Positions 40,148 through 50,133 are shown, counted from the stretch's first letter. The stretch: DNA of 64,000 nucleotides from Thalassotalea mangrovi (GCF_005116735.1 NZ_SWDB01000032.1:24559-88558); one strand, 5' to 3'. Notes: generated by a model not told the origin, from the sequence alone. Numbers and translations: made by a program.

Positions 40148-41119
40148 ATGTGGCAACCTAGTGCAAGCATTGAAACTCTTAAAGCCCGGGCTGAGTTTAT
40201 CTCACGCATTCGTCAGTTTTTTGCCGAACGTGGTGTGATGGAGGTGGAAACGCCACTACTTAGCCAGGCTACGGTGACCGATATCCACTTGCAAAGTTTT
40301 AAGACTGAGCTAGCTGCCAACGTCAGTAGCAACAATCAAAATAACACCTTATACCTGCAAACCTCGCCAGAATTTGCGATGAAGCGTTTACTGGCCGCTG
40401 GCAGTGGTGCGATTTACCAGCTTGGTAAGGCGTTTCGCAATGAGGAGCAGGGACGCCACCATAACCCGGAGTTTACAATGCTGGAATGGTATCGCCCGGG
40501 CTTCGATCACCATCAGCTGATGACGGAAATTGATGCGCTGATGCAGATTTTATTAGCGTGTGAGCCAGCACAAAAAATCACATATCAACAGATATTTATC
40601 GACACCGTAAATCTTGACCCGCTGACGGCGACAACCGGGCAATTGAGAGAATTGATTCTGGACCGTGGCATGATGTCCGATTGGCTGCAACAAGAGCAGG
40701 ACAAGGATACCCTGCTGCAATTTGTATTTGCGTCGTTAATCGAACCGGTGATTGGTCAACATGCTCCCTGCTTCGTTTACCATTTTCCGGCAAGCCAGGC
40801 GGCACTGGCAAGGCTGGAACCTGAGGATAACCGAGTCGCGCGTCGATTCGAGTTATATTATCGCAATATGGAACTGGCGAATGGTTTCGATGAACTAACC
40901 AGTGCCGGTGAGCAACAACATCGTTTTGAGCTGGATAATAACCTGCGTCGAGATCGCGGATTAACAGAACAACCAATAGATAGTCGCCTGATTGCCGCTT
41001 TGCAACATGGAATGCCGGACTGTTCCGGGGTGGCTATGGGGGTTGATCGATTACTTATGTTGAAATTAGACAAGCCAAAGATCAGCGATGTTTTAAGTTT
41101 TGATCTATCCCGGTGTTAG
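40148..41119 (+). CDS. epmA: EF-P lysyltransferase EpmA (GenX/PoxA)
   Basis: A class II lysyl-tRNA-synthetase paralogue without the tRNA-binding domain, which attaches beta-lysine to Lys34 of EF-P. The 323 residues match the family length. The motif 1-2 region FAERGVMEVETPLLS and GKAFRNEEQGRHHNPEFTMLEWYR, and motif 3 GVAMGVDRLLML, are intact. It starts 97 bases after efp. Confidence 0.97.
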   Translation: MWQPSASIETLKARAEFISRIRQFFAERGVMEVETPLLSQATVTDIHLQSFKTELAANVSSNNQNNTLYLQTSPEFAMKRLLAAGSGAIYQLGKAFRNEEQGRHHNPEFTMLEWYRPGFDHHQLMTEIDALMQILLACEPAQKITYQQIFIDTVNLDPLTATTGQLRELILDRGMMSDWLQQEQDKDTLLQFVFASLIEPVIGQHAPCFVYHFPASQAALARLEPEDNRVARRFELYYRNMELANGFDELTSAGEQQHRFELDNNLRRDRGLTEQPIDSRLIAALQHGMPDCSGVAMGVDRLLMLKLDKPKISDVLSFDLSRC

Positions 41120-41233
41120 ATGCCATGGTCGGCAAAATGCCGGGGTTGACACAATCATTACCGCGAATGGGTCCTGAAGCGTCTGTCCTGAGTCACGTTA
41201 AATTACAAATTAAAAGTGTGACATTATCACTTT

Positions 41234-41248
41234 TGTGATATTATAACG
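41234..41248 (+). promoter_or_regulatory. Zur-box-like site before the MerC-type gene
   Basis: TGTGATATTATAACG differs at two positions from the Zur core TGTTATANTATAACA. It lies about 98 bases upstream of the MerC-type gene, with similar AT-rich repeats around it (TGTGACATTATCAC). Zinc control is inferred. Confidence 0.55.
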
Positions 41249-41345
41249 TGTTACTGAATTAAATTTTTTGTGTTACACCAATATCTGGTGCCAAGGCTGA
41301 GATGCCTGCATTCAGGGTTGGACGTTAAAGGGTTATTAAATCGCA

Positions 41346-41726
41346 ATGCTCGACCGTTTAGGCATTACTGCAACTTCACTTTGTGCGTTACACTGCATCT
41401 TTTTGCCGGTGTTGCTGCCCTCGTTATCTTTACTGGGGCTGGGCTTTATGGGTGATCATGAAGCAGAACATTGGTTTTTGCTGGCGACCCTGATTCTTGG
41501 TTCGATTGCCTTGTTTTCGGGTTTTAAACGCTATCACAAAAAGATTTATCCGTTTTACCTGCTATTTCTTGGTGGCTTTATTTACTGGCAAAAGCACAGT
41601 GTCGATGAGTCTATACAACCCCTGATGGTGATCATTGGTGCAGCGCTGCTGGTGGCGGCACACCTGATTAACCTGAAACTGTGTAACAGTTGCCGTAGTT
41701 GTCAAAGCCAGGGGTGCGGTGCGTAA
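41346..41726 (+). CDS. MerC domain membrane protein
   Basis: A 126-residue protein with four predicted helices. The first holds CALHCIFLPVLLPSL with the Cys-x-x-x-Cys pair of MerC; the tail LCNSCRSCQSQGCGA is a further cysteine cluster. MerC imports Hg2+ in mer operons, but chromosomal copies like this one, without merA or merR, are more likely involved in zinc or other metal handling. A Zur-like box stands upstream. The ribosome-binding site is weak (AAAGGG, distant). A TGAGACT / AGTCTCA hairpin follows the stop. Confidence 0.83.
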   Translation: MLDRLGITATSLCALHCIFLPVLLPSLSLLGLGFMGDHEAEHWFLLATLILGSIALFSGFKRYHKKIYPFYLLFLGGFIYWQKHSVDESIQPLMVIIGAALLVAAHLINLKLCNSCRSCQSQGCGA

Positions 41727-41799
41727 GCCTGAGACTGCGTGAGTCTCAACCTGCCCTCAGACTGTTTTTCAGCACCGACATTAAGCGACAACCGCTCCG

Positions 41800-43197
41800 T
41801 TAATGTAAATCTTTAAGCTTGCGAGTCAGGGTATTTCTGCCCCAGCCGAGTTTCTTCGCCGCTTCCTGCTTATGTCCATGGGTAAAATGTAACGCCCGGT
41901 CGAGACAGATTCGCTCAAACTCAGGCAGGGCGTGTGAGAGAATATCACTATTGCCCTGACGCAATTGCTCATCTACCCATAAAGATAACTGATTCTGCCA
42001 TTCGCCGGTATGGTTGCTTGTTGTCCGAGGTAACGCGGTCAACTCATCCGGTAAATCGCTTAACAGGATTTCCTTTCCAGAGGCCATTACCGTCAAATAG
42101 CGACAAATATTTTCCAGTTGACGAACATTACCCGGCCAATCACATTGCTGCATAAATTTCAGCGCCTGGGCATTGATGCTTTTGCATTCAACCTCGAGTT
42201 CATCTGCCGCTTTAGCAAGGAAATGCAATGCTAACTGCTCGATGTCTTCTTTGCGTTCTTTCAGGCTCGGTAATTGAATGCGAATGACATTCAGGCGGTG
42301 GAATAAATCTTCCCGGAAATCGCCACGTTCTACCCGCTCTTCGAGATTTTGATGGGTCGCAGCGATAATGCGTACATCGACCTGAATCGGGCTATGTCCA
42401 CCGACACGATAAAACTGGCCATCGGCCAATACTCGCAACAGTCGGGTCTGGATCTCCAGCGGCATATCGCCGATTTCATCAAGAAATAAGGTGCCCCCGT
42501 GAGCCTGTTCAAATCGTCCCTGACGCACCGAATTAGCACCGGTAAACGCACCTTTTTCATGACCAAACAGTTCCGATTCGATCAAATCTTTGGGAATTGC
42601 CGCCATATTGAGCGGGATAAATGGCGCTTCTTTGCGCGGGCTGTGCAGGTGTAAGGCATTTGCTACCAGCTCTTTACCCGTACCTGATTCGCCATTAATT
42701 AACACGCTGATACTCGAGCGTGATAAGCGGCCAATGGCCCGGAACACTTCCTGCATTGCTGGCGCTTCACCAATGATGCCAACATCCGCATCTTTGTCGC
42801 GAATGGCGGCTTTTTTTGCGGACTGCTCCTGGGAATGATCCAGGGCCCTTTTGATTAAGGCCAGGGCCTCATCGATATCAAAGGGTTTAGGTAAGTACTC
42901 AAAGGCTCCGCCCTGATAGGCATTGACGGCGCTGTCGAGATCGGAATGAGCTGTCATGATAATGACGGGTATGTCCGGTGCCTGCTCATTGATGCGGCTC
43001 AATAACGTCATACCATCCATTTGCGGCATGCGGATATCGGAAATAATTACCTGTGGCTGGCTGATTTCCAGGGCGGTTAGGACATCGATAGCATTACTGA
43101 ATGTTGCCGCAGAAACCTGTGCGCCTTTCAGGGCTTTTTCCAATACCCAGCGAATTGAGTTGTCGTCATCGACTATCCATACTTGTTCTGCATTCAT
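41800..43197 (-). CDS. ntrC: Nitrogen regulator NtrC (sigma-54 activator)
   Basis: Response regulator of nitrogen limitation (465 residues). The receiver carries the phosphorylation site Asp54 in IISDIRMPQMDG; the AAA+ domain has Walker A GESGTGKE, the sigma-54 contact loop GAFTGA and Walker B GGTLFLDEIGD; the C-terminal Fis-type HTH ends HKQEAAKKLGWGRNTLTRKL. Its GTG/ATG overlaps the end of ntrB by 4 bases, so they are coupled. Targets seen here are sites before glnA and ntrB. Confidence 0.97.
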   Translation of the reverse strand: MNAEQVWIVDDDNSIRWVLEKALKGAQVSAATFSNAIDVLTALEISQPQVIISDIRMPQMDGMTLLSRINEQAPDIPVIIMTAHSDLDSAVNAYQGGAFEYLPKPFDIDEALALIKRALDHSQEQSAKKAAIRDKDADVGIIGEAPAMQEVFRAIGRLSRSSISVLINGESGTGKELVANALHLHSPRKEAPFIPLNMAAIPKDLIESELFGHEKGAFTGANSVRQGRFEQAHGGTLFLDEIGDMPLEIQTRLLRVLADGQFYRVGGHSPIQVDVRIIAATHQNLEERVERGDFREDLFHRLNVIRIQLPSLKERKEDIEQLALHFLAKAADELEVECKSINAQALKFMQQCDWPGNVRQLENICRYLTVMASGKEILLSDLPDELTALPRTTSNHTGEWQNQLSLWVDEQLRQGNSDILSHALPEFERICLDRALHFTHGHKQEAAKKLGWGRNTLTRKLKDLH

Positions 43198-44279
43198 TGA
43201 TTAGATCTCTTTGGTAAAGGCAATATGATCGAAAATTCGGTACGTCCCGGGTAACTATGGCAAGCGAGTTTTCCCTGATGTTGGTGCACCAGGGTCTGGG
43301 CGATAGAAAGACCAAGCCCGGTGCCATTGGCCCGGCCAGAGACCATCGGGTAAAAAATCTTGTCCTGAAGGGCAGGAGGGATGCCAGGACCGTTGTCGAT
43401 TATCGATATTTTAATCGCCAGTTTTACTTTCTCACCATTGATGGTCTGATTGGTAGCGATGCGGGTCTTAAGAGTGATTTTACCCTGCTCATTCAATACC
43501 TGGAGCGCATTGCCAATGATGTTGAGTAAGGTTTGCTGTAATTTTTCCGGATCAATCAGGATATCTGGAATCGATGGGTCATAGTCTCGGACGAATTGGA
43601 TGTTTTTGGCATTATCCAGCTTCTTCAGGCGGTACACGGTTTCCAGTACCTGGTGAATATTCATCAGGCTGAGGTTGGGTAATTGATTTGGGCCAAGCAG
43701 GCGGTCAACCAGGTTGGTCAGGCGATCGGCCTGGGCTATGATCAGGGAAGTAAACTCCCGCTGTTCTTCATTCAGTTCCCGATCCAGCAGTTGCGCGGCA
43801 CCCCGTAATCCCCCCAATGGATTCTTTATTTCATGAGCCAGGCCACGAATCAGGTCTCGAGCGGCCTGCCATTGCTGTTCCTGAAACATCTCGGTGTTTA
43901 TTTGTTTTTGCTTATCGATTTGCTTACATTCAAGTAGCACCCGGGTTTTGCCATCGATACGAATCACGGTTGCTGACACCTCCAGCGAGATACGGGCATT
44001 ATCGATAAATTCGATGATGACATCAGAGTCTGTGAAATCCTGACCTGTACGCACCACTTGCTCCAGTCGCTCAATTTGCAGTGAGCAATGTAAAAAGCTG
44101 TCGACAAACGGTTTGTTCAGCAGTCGATTTAAACTCTTATTGAAAATCGCTTCGGCCGCAGGATTCAGGTATTTAATTTCCAGACGACTATTTAATACAA
44201 CGACAGCGGTGCCGAGTTGCGACACCAGTTGTTGCTGATAATACTTGCGAATATCTTTTAATTGGGTGGAATTGTGCAA
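43194..44279 (-). CDS. ntrB: Nitrogen sensor histidine kinase NtrB
   Basis: Phosphorylates or dephosphorylates NtrC under control of PII. A PAS domain (SQLGTAVVVLNSRLEIKYLNP) is followed by the dimerisation domain with the phosphoacceptor in RGLAHEIKNPLGGLRG and an ATPase domain (DNGPGIPPALQDKIF; GTGLGLSIAQTLV). TTG 44279 is preferred as start because GGAG lies six bases upstream; the longer frame to 44300 has no such site and would overlap the NtrC box. About 361 residues. Confidence 0.94.
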   Translation of the reverse strand: MHNSTQLKDIRKYYQQQLVSQLGTAVVVLNSRLEIKYLNPAAEAIFNKSLNRLLNKPFVDSFLHCSLQIERLEQVVRTGQDFTDSDVIIEFIDNARISLEVSATVIRIDGKTRVLLECKQIDKQKQINTEMFQEQQWQAARDLIRGLAHEIKNPLGGLRGAAQLLDRELNEEQREFTSLIIAQADRLTNLVDRLLGPNQLPNLSLMNIHQVLETVYRLKKLDNAKNIQFVRDYDPSIPDILIDPEKLQQTLLNIIGNALQVLNEQGKITLKTRIATNQTINGEKVKLAIKISIIDNGPGIPPALQDKIFYPMVSGRANGTGLGLSIAQTLVHQHQGKLACHSYPGRTEFSIILPLPKRSNQ

Positions 44280-44292
44280 TCGCTTCTCCGCT

Positions 44293-44309
44293 TGCACCAA
44301 TATGGTGCG
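44293..44309 (-). promoter_or_regulatory. NtrC-binding site before ntrB
   Basis: TGCACC-AATAT-GGTGCG matches the NtrC consensus TGCACC-N5-GGTGCA at 11 of 12 positions. It lies 14 bases before the proposed ntrB start. In E. coli the same kind of site represses the internal glnL promoter. Confidence 0.75.
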
Positions 44310-44369
44310 GTACAGATTCGAAGTTTAAATAAACGCGATTTAAATTGCACGAATTTCGTGAGTTTTGGA

Positions 44370-44882
44370 TTAGTTCACCCTGGCACGGTGCAAATAAATC
44401 GTCCTTTCCTTAGACGATGCAATAATCTTGCCTTGATTGTCGAGAAGCTCTAATTTTATTTTATGCTCGCCACGGTCGACATTTCTGAGGATGAATACGG
44501 AGCGAGTCTGCGGCTCTCCGTGCTTTTCTCCATTGAATATCAGCTGTACGCTCAGGCCGCGCTTGAACACGGGTGATACCTGGCCGGAAATGTAAATGGA
44601 GCCGGAATTGTCACGAATCGTCGCATGATCTTCAGGCTGACTGATACTGACCTTAAACTCTTCAACTTTAGCACGAGGGGTGATATCTAGGATGGAGGTG
44701 TCGACGGAACTGATAATGGTCTGCTGCTCTTCCACTTCAATCATCTCAGCCCCAGGTTTCGGGGTATCAGAGAAAACTACGTTGCCGTTTTCATCTTTCC
44801 AGGCATAGACCTTTGACTTTGCCATTAATGACGCTGATGCCAGTAACAACAAGACAGTTAAAGCTAAGGTCATCCATTTCAT
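44370..44882 (-). CDS. DUF4124 domain protein
   Basis: About 170 residues from ATG 44882, with a signal peptide (MTLALTVLLLLASASLMAKS). The DUF4124 domain follows: KVYAWKDENGNVVFSDTPKPGAE, a small periplasmic module widespread in proteobacteria. The second half (about residues 80-165) is an Ig-like sandwich (VSISQPEDHATIRDNSGSIYISG). Role unknown. It lies between glnA and ntrB on the same strand; a location between these genes is common in Alteromonadales and Vibrionales relatives. Confidence 0.8.
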   Translation of the reverse strand: MKWMTLALTVLLLLASASLMAKSKVYAWKDENGNVVFSDTPKPGAEMIEVEEQQTIISSVDTSILDITPRAKVEEFKVSISQPEDHATIRDNSGSIYISGQVSPVFKRGLSVQLIFNGEKHGEPQTRSVFILRNVDRGEHKIKLELLDNQGKIIASSKERTIYLHRARVN

Positions 44883-45065
44883 CGCTGAGTTTCCGTGGGT
44901 TAAGCGCAATGTAATCGCTGCGCACAGAGTTTAGGGTTGTTCAGTTCAATTATGTATCATTCTGATATTAAACACCAATCTAACAAAATATCGAAGCCCT
45001 GGCTAATATATCGACAATTAAGCGGGTTAATTTTAACTGTTAGGTTTTATTGCTTCAGATAAACA

Positions 45066-45088
45066 AAAAGCCCGCATTGCGGGCTTTT
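45066..45088 (-). terminator. Terminator of glnA
   Basis: AAAAGCCCGC and GCGGGCTTTT arms with a 3-base loop, about 24 bases beyond the glnA stop on the minus strand. Confidence 0.88.
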
Positions 45089-45111
45089 ATGGTCAAATCA
45101 GCAGCTGCTGA

Positions 45112-46518
45112 TTAAACGCTGTAGTACATTTCAAACTCAACCGGGTGAGTTGTCATGTTCAGTTTTTCAATGTCGGCACGCTTCAGGTTGATGTAAGCGT
45201 CGATCGTGTCTTTGGTAAATACGCCACCTTCAGTCAGGAAGTCCATATCTGCTTCCAGGCAGTTCAGAGCTTCTTCTAAAGAGCTGGCAACTTGTGGAAT
45301 AGCCGCTGCTTCTTCAGCTGGTAGATCGTATAGATCTTTATCCATCGCATCACCAGGGTGGATTTTGTTTTTGATACCGTCAAGGCCAGCCATCAGCATT
45401 GCTGCGAATGCCAGGTATGGGTTAGCTGTTGGATCCGGGAAGCGAACTTCGATACGACGTGCTTTCGGGCTAGGTACTACCGGGATACGAATAGAAGCAG
45501 AACGGTTACGTGCAGAATAGGCCAGCATAACAGGTGCTTCGAAACCAGGAACAAGACGCTTGTATGAGTTAGTAGAAGCGTTAGTAAATGCATTCAACGC
45601 TTTAGCGTGCTTGATGATACCGCCGATGTAGTAAAGGGCAGTTTCAGAAAGACCGCCGTACTGATCGCCAGCAAACAGGTTTACGCCGTCTTTTGCCAGA
45701 GACTGGTGGCAGTGCATACCGGTACCGTTGTCACCAACCAGTGGCTTCGGCATGAAAGTAGCCGTTTTACCGTAAGCGTGAGCAACGTTGTGTACAACGT
45801 ACTTATAGATTTGAATTTCGTCAGCTTTTTCAACCATCGTGTTGAAACGCGTGGCAATTTCGTTTTGACCCGCAGTTGCAACTTCGTGGTGATGCGCTTC
45901 AACAACAAGACCCATGTCTTCCATTACCAGACACATTGCTGAACGAAGGTCTTGTGAAGAATCAACAGGAGCTACCGGGAAGTAACCGCCTTTGACGTTA
46001 GGACGGTGACCGGTGTTACCTTCTTCATAGCTGGTTGCTGAGTTCCAGATCGCTTCTTTGTCATCGATTTTGTACATAGAACCACTCATATCTGTGTGGT
46101 ATTTCACGTCATCGAATAAGAAGAACTCAGGCTCAGGACCAAACAGAACAGTATCGGCAATGCCAGTGCTACGCATGTATTCTTCGGCACGTTTAGCAAC
46201 AGAACGAGGGTCACGCTCATAACCCTGCATGGTAGCTGGTTCAACGATGTCACAACGAATGTTAAGTGTTGTTTCTTCAGTGAACGGGTCAAGTACAGCA
46301 GTCTCACCATCAGGCATCAGGATCATGTCTGATTCGTTAATACCTTTCCAGCCAGCGATGGAAGAACCATCGAACATTTTGCCTTCTTCAAAGAAATCTT
46401 CATCGATTTGGTGAGAAGGAATGGTAACGTGTTGCTCTTTACCTTTGGAATCAGTGAAGCGCAAATCAACGAACTTAACGTCGCTTTCTTTAATCAAATT
46501 TAAAACTGCTTGTGACAT
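45112..46518 (-). CDS. glnA: Glutamine synthetase, type I
   Basis: Makes glutamine from glutamate, ammonia and ATP; dodecameric. From ATG 46518 (CGGAGA upstream) it has 468 residues starting [68 protein letters not shown] and the adenylylation tyrosine in [11 protein letters not shown] (about 397) are intact, so it is the regulated GSI-beta type. The frame extends to 46566, but this part is not conserved. Preceded by a sigma-54 promoter and NtrC sites. Confidence 0.98.
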   Translation of the reverse strand: MSQAVLNLIKESDVKFVDLRFTDSKGKEQHVTIPSHQIDEDFFEEGKMFDGSSIAGWKGINESDMILMPDGETAVLDPFTEETTLNIRCDIVEPATMQGYERDPRSVAKRAEEYMRSTGIADTVLFGPEPEFFLFDDVKYHTDMSGSMYKIDDKEAIWNSATSYEEGNTGHRPNVKGGYFPVAPVDSSQDLRSAMCLVMEDMGLVVEAHHHEVATAGQNEIATRFNTMVEKADEIQIYKYVVHNVAHAYGKTATFMPKPLVGDNGTGMHCHQSLAKDGVNLFAGDQYGGLSETALYYIGGIIKHAKALNAFTNASTNSYKRLVPGFEAPVMLAYSARNRSASIRIPVVPSPKARRIEVRFPDPTANPYLAFAAMLMAGLDGIKNKIHPGDAMDKDLYDLPAEEAAAIPQVASSLEEALNCLEADMDFLTEGGVFTKDTIDAYINLKRADIEKLNMTTHPVEFEMYYSV

Positions 46519-46586
46519 GAACGTCTCCGAAGTTATTCTGCAGGTTAAAATAAATTGTACTAACAAACATAGTTAAGCGAATTACA

Positions 46587-46602
46587 AGCGATAATCGTGC
46601 CA
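46587..46602 (-). promoter_or_regulatory. Sigma-54 promoter of glnA
   Basis: On the minus strand TGGCACGATTATCGCT has GG and GC separated by exactly 10 bases, the -24/-12 pattern. It lies about 70 bases before the glnA start, with an NtrC site 63 bases further upstream. Confidence 0.85.
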
Positions 46603-46664
46603 ACTTTGTAAGTATTGATTTTTCAGGAAATCTGCATACGTTACCGACCTGGACTCTTAAATAT

Positions 46665-46681
46665 TGCACCATTATAGTGCA
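46665..46681 (-). promoter_or_regulatory. NtrC-binding site of the glnA promoter
   Basis: TGCACC-ATTAT-AGTGCA matches the NtrC consensus in 11 of 12 positions. A weaker relative, TGTACC-ATTAT-AGGGAG, is at 46747-46763, a typical pair for enhancer binding. The rest of the 46519-46946 gap must hold the typA promoter. Confidence 0.8.
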
Positions 46682-46946
46682 ACAAGGGATCATCTTGGTG
46701 CGAGGGCTTTAGATTATTCAAAATTGTTTAATTAATACGTTTGCATTGTACCATTATAGGGAGATTCCACAGCCATTTTTCACCGCAATGGCGCTCTGCT
46801 TTCAGATTACCCTGTGAAGAGGGAGATATTTGAGCCAAATCCCTGCCCAGACCGGGCGCTGCTACCTTTCAATAACATAATTTTAATTTCCTTGTGGTCG
46901 GCAGTGCTGTACAATACGCGCCCAAATATAGCTAAGGGCATATACA

Positions 46947-48770
46947 GTGTTAGACAAATTACGCAATATTGCGATCATCGCGCACGTTGACCATGGTAAA
47001 ACAACCTTGGTTGATAAACTGTTACAACAATCCGGAACACTAGATTCCCGAGCCGATCTTGATGATCGGGTAATGGATTCAAATGACATTGAAAAAGAGC
47101 GCGGTATTACCATCCTCGCTAAGAACACTGCCATTGACTGGAATGAGTACCGAGTAAATATCGTAGATACTCCAGGCCACGCCGATTTCGGTGGTGAGGT
47201 AGAGCGGGTAATGTCGATGGTTGATTCGGTATTGCTAATTGTTGATGCTCAGGAAGGCCCAATGCCACAAACGCGTTTTGTAACTCAAAAAGCCTTTGCT
47301 CAGGGATTAAAGCCTATTGTTGTTATCAACAAGATTGATAAGCCAGGCGCACGTCCTGATTGGGTTATGGACCAGGTTTTTGACCTGTTTGATAACCTTG
47401 GCGCAACCGACGAACAGCTCGATTTTAAAGTGGTTTATGCATCGGCGATTAACGGTTGGGCGTCTCATGAGGAAGGCGTTGAAGGTACTGATATGACGCC
47501 TTTATTCGAAACCATCATTGAAGAAGTACCGGCACCAGACGCCGATATCGACGGCCCATTCCAGATGCAAATCTCGCAACTTGATTACAACTCCTACGTG
47601 GGCGTAATTGGTGTTGGCCGGGTAACCCGAGGTACGGTTAAGCCGGGCCAGCAGGTTACGGTTCATGGCGCCAACGGTCGCATTCATAATGGTAAAGTCG
47701 GTACCGTATTAGGTTACCTGGGTCTTGACCGTTACGAAGCTGATTCGGCCAAAGCCGGTGATATCATCGCGATTACCGGATTGGGTGAGTTAAAAATCTC
47801 CGACACCATTTGCTGTCCAAGCGAAGTTGAGCCGCTGCCAGCTCTGTCTGTTGATGAGCCAACCGTTACCATGACGTTCCAGGTAAATACTTCTCCATTC
47901 TCTGGTCTGGAAGGTAAATACGTAACGTCGCGTAATATCCTGGATCGCCTGCATAAAGAATTGGTTCATAACGTTGCCCTTCGCGTTGAAGAAACCGATG
48001 ATCCGGACAAGTTCCGTGTATCCGGTCGTGGTGAGCTGCATTTAGGTATCCTGATTGAAAACATGCGTCGAGAAGGCTTTGAGCTGGCGGTTTCTCGCCC
48101 TGAAGTTATCATGATTGAAAAAGATGGTGAGATTCAGGAACCTTACGAAACCGTAACAGTGGATGTGGAAGAAGCACACCAGGGCTCCATTATGGAGAAA
48201 ATGGGTCTGCGTAAAGCTGAACTGACGGATATGTCTCCGGATGGTAAAGGCCGGATTCGTATGGACTTTATCATGCCATCTCGTGGCCTGATCGGTTTCC
48301 AGACCGAGTTTATGACCCTGACTTCAGGTAGTGGTCTTATTTACCACACTTTCCTGCAATACGGTCCACACAAAGGTGGCGAAATTGGTCAGCGTATCAA
48401 TGGTGTACTAATCGCCAACGCGACGGGTAAGGCGTTGACTAATGCTCTGTTTAACTTGCAGGAGCGTGGCCGTCTGATGATTGGCCATGGTGTTGAAGTA
48501 TACGAAGGCATGGTGATTGGTATTCACAGTCGTGACAACGACCTGACTGTAAACGCGTTAAAAGGTAAGCAGTTAACCAACGTTCGTGCATCCGGTACTG
48601 ATGACGCACAAGTATTAACGCCACCGATTGTCATGACGCTGGAACAGGCACTTGAATTTATCGACGATGATGAGTTGGTCGAAGTGACGCCGCAGAACAT
48701 TCGTATTCGTAAGAAGTTCTTGAAAGAGTCGGATCGTAAGCGTGAATCTCGTAATGCCAAAAAAGCGTAA
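46947..48770 (+). CDS. typA: Ribosome-associated GTPase TypA/BipA
   Basis: Translational GTPase of the EF-G/LepA group, important for 50S assembly at low temperature and under stress. The 607 residues start with GTG 46947 (AAGGG upstream), then [20 protein letters not shown] with the P-loop; [15 protein letters not shown] (G3) and [13 protein letters not shown] (G4) follow. EF-G-like domains III and V and the TypA-specific C-terminal domain ([19 protein letters not shown]) are present. It diverges from glnA, as in E. coli. Confidence 0.97.
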   Translation: MLDKLRNIAIIAHVDHGKTTLVDKLLQQSGTLDSRADLDDRVMDSNDIEKERGITILAKNTAIDWNEYRVNIVDTPGHADFGGEVERVMSMVDSVLLIVDAQEGPMPQTRFVTQKAFAQGLKPIVVINKIDKPGARPDWVMDQVFDLFDNLGATDEQLDFKVVYASAINGWASHEEGVEGTDMTPLFETIIEEVPAPDADIDGPFQMQISQLDYNSYVGVIGVGRVTRGTVKPGQQVTVHGANGRIHNGKVGTVLGYLGLDRYEADSAKAGDIIAITGLGELKISDTICCPSEVEPLPALSVDEPTVTMTFQVNTSPFSGLEGKYVTSRNILDRLHKELVHNVALRVEETDDPDKFRVSGRGELHLGILIENMRREGFELAVSRPEVIMIEKDGEIQEPYETVTVDVEEAHQGSIMEKMGLRKAELTDMSPDGKGRIRMDFIMPSRGLIGFQTEFMTLTSGSGLIYHTFLQYGPHKGGEIGQRINGVLIANATGKALTNALFNLQERGRLMIGHGVEVYEGMVIGIHSRDNDLTVNALKGKQLTNVRASGTDDAQVLTPPIVMTLEQALEFIDDDELVEVTPQNIRIRKKFLKESDRKRESRNAKKA

Positions 48771-48795
48771 TCGCGATTAGCTTTTATTAGACTTT

Positions 48796-48821
48796 AAACG
48801 CCGGCTTTAGCCGGCGTTTTT
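48796..48821 (+). terminator. Terminator of typA
   Basis: AAACGCCGGC and GCCGGCGTTT arms with a 4-base loop and T run, 26 bases after the typA stop. Confidence 0.92.
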
Positions 48822-48976
48822 GTATCTGAACCTATCTTTACCAACAAAACATTACCCTCCTTGTAATACCTTTCGAAAAATTCTCGATTAGGGGAAGATA
48901 TTCATCGATATTCCGCTTATTATTCTTGCAGGAATGGCTAAGAATATTTCCTGTCATCAATATTTCAGGAGCGATT

Positions 48977-49705
48977 ATGACGTTAGGTACACTTATAAAA
49001 CAGACTCGACAGGAAAAGCAGTTAAGCCAACCACAATTGAGTGAAATGGCAGGTATTGAACAATCCTACCTGTCAAAATTAGAGAATGATAAATCTCTGC
49101 CTTCCGATGAAATCCTGACATCCATCCTCAATGCATTGGACCTGACATTGACCCAGTTACTGGATTCAATATCATCACCCGCCGAGCTTCGACGATTACA
49201 GCAGGTGCCACTAATCTCACAAAGATTGGTCGTTAATCAGCGGCAATCGATTAAATCCCGACGTATTTACCTAACCTTGTGTGCGCTGTTATGTGCGTTT
49301 GCGGTTGCGATGTTTTATGCCGGTTATAACGGTAATATTTTTACCGAGACGCGTTATCAATATATGTCGCATGGTATCCTCCAGGACGGGGAAAATCCGG
49401 ATGTGTTTACCAAGTCTGCCCACCAGTTAGTAAATCGTAATGATCCTGAGTTTGAATCTAAAGTTGAAAATTTACGCGTATCAATTGAACAAAGACGATT
49501 CCGCGATTATCTCTATCTGGATGAGTTTGTCGGTGATTTGCTCATTCGCAATAGCGAAGATGGCAGGCGTGCCTATCACTATCGTGAGCCGGTACAGCAG
49601 GAGCGCACTATTAATGGGTGGCTACAGGCCGTTGGCGTCTTTTTATTGGTGTTGTCGCTATTAGGTTTTTTATTGGAGCGGCGATTAATACGCCATCACG
49701 TTTAG
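48977..49705 (+). CDS. Membrane-anchored XRE-type regulator
   Basis: About 242 residues from ATG 48977, which has AGGAG eight bases upstream. The N-terminal 65 residues are a Cro/CI helix-turn-helix (LIKQTRQEKQLSQPQLSEMA, SYLSKLENDKSLPS). Two transmembrane helices follow (about 96-113 and 213-230) with a soluble loop of about 100 residues between them that would be periplasmic. So DNA binding may be linked to a signal outside the cytoplasm. Partner unknown. A MITE-like copy begins 14 bases after the stop. Confidence 0.82.
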   Translation: MTLGTLIKQTRQEKQLSQPQLSEMAGIEQSYLSKLENDKSLPSDEILTSILNALDLTLTQLLDSISSPAELRRLQQVPLISQRLVVNQRQSIKSRRIYLTLCALLCAFAVAMFYAGYNGNIFTETRYQYMSHGILQDGENPDVFTKSAHQLVNRNDPEFESKVENLRVSIEQRRFRDYLYLDEFVGDLLIRNSEDGRRAYHYREPVQQERTINGWLQAVGVFLLVLSLLGFLLERRLIRHHV

Positions 49706-49718
49706 CTGCGACAACTAA

Positions 49719-49981
49719 TACCAATCACATTAAGTTTGTGCACAACTCAGAGTTAGGGCAGAGGTTCAGTTACAACATAGATTTCATTGATATAGTCATT
49801 CTATATTAATGAAATATAGGGCCGTAAATGGGCCTCTGATAAACTCCCTGCGGGTGAGTTTTAAAGGCGTTTATCCTGCGTTACTGATTTTGACAATAGA
49901 ATAACCATTCTTTGCAATCAAAGTCTTGTCTAAAAGCCTTTAAATTCTCACTGAGTGAGCAATAATTTAATGTGATTGGTA
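49719..49981. mobile_element. MITE-like element, copy 2 (263 bp)
   Basis: Bounded by TACCAATCACATTAA and TTAATGTGATTGGTA, the same ends as copy 1 but in the opposite orientation relative to the internal sequence: here AACTCAGAGTTAGGGCAG comes first and CTCACTGAGTGAGCAATAA last. Internal arms and the CTCACT-AGTGAG palindrome are kept with point differences. No protein frame. With the copies at 27036 and 58101 it marks a dispersed repeat family. Confidence 0.88.
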
Positions 49982-50133
49982 TAATCCGGACTGGCCGTCG
50001 AGACAGCCACTTTAGATACTCAAGTATCACTCCCTGATAATCGAGCGAATGCAGGTTGAAACACCAGCAATAGGGCCATTTGGGCAATAAAAAAGCGACC
50101 CTGTGGTCGCTTTATTTATAACTGTCCGATGGA

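Noticed and set aside
40079-41119. efp and epmA as one transcript
   Set aside because: A strong terminator lies between them; co-transcription would require read-through.
41275-41330. TPP riboswitch (CTGAGATGCC-like sequence before the MerC gene)
   Set aside because: The second conserved half of the thi box (CTGATCTGGATAATGCC type) is missing and the gene is not a thiamine gene.
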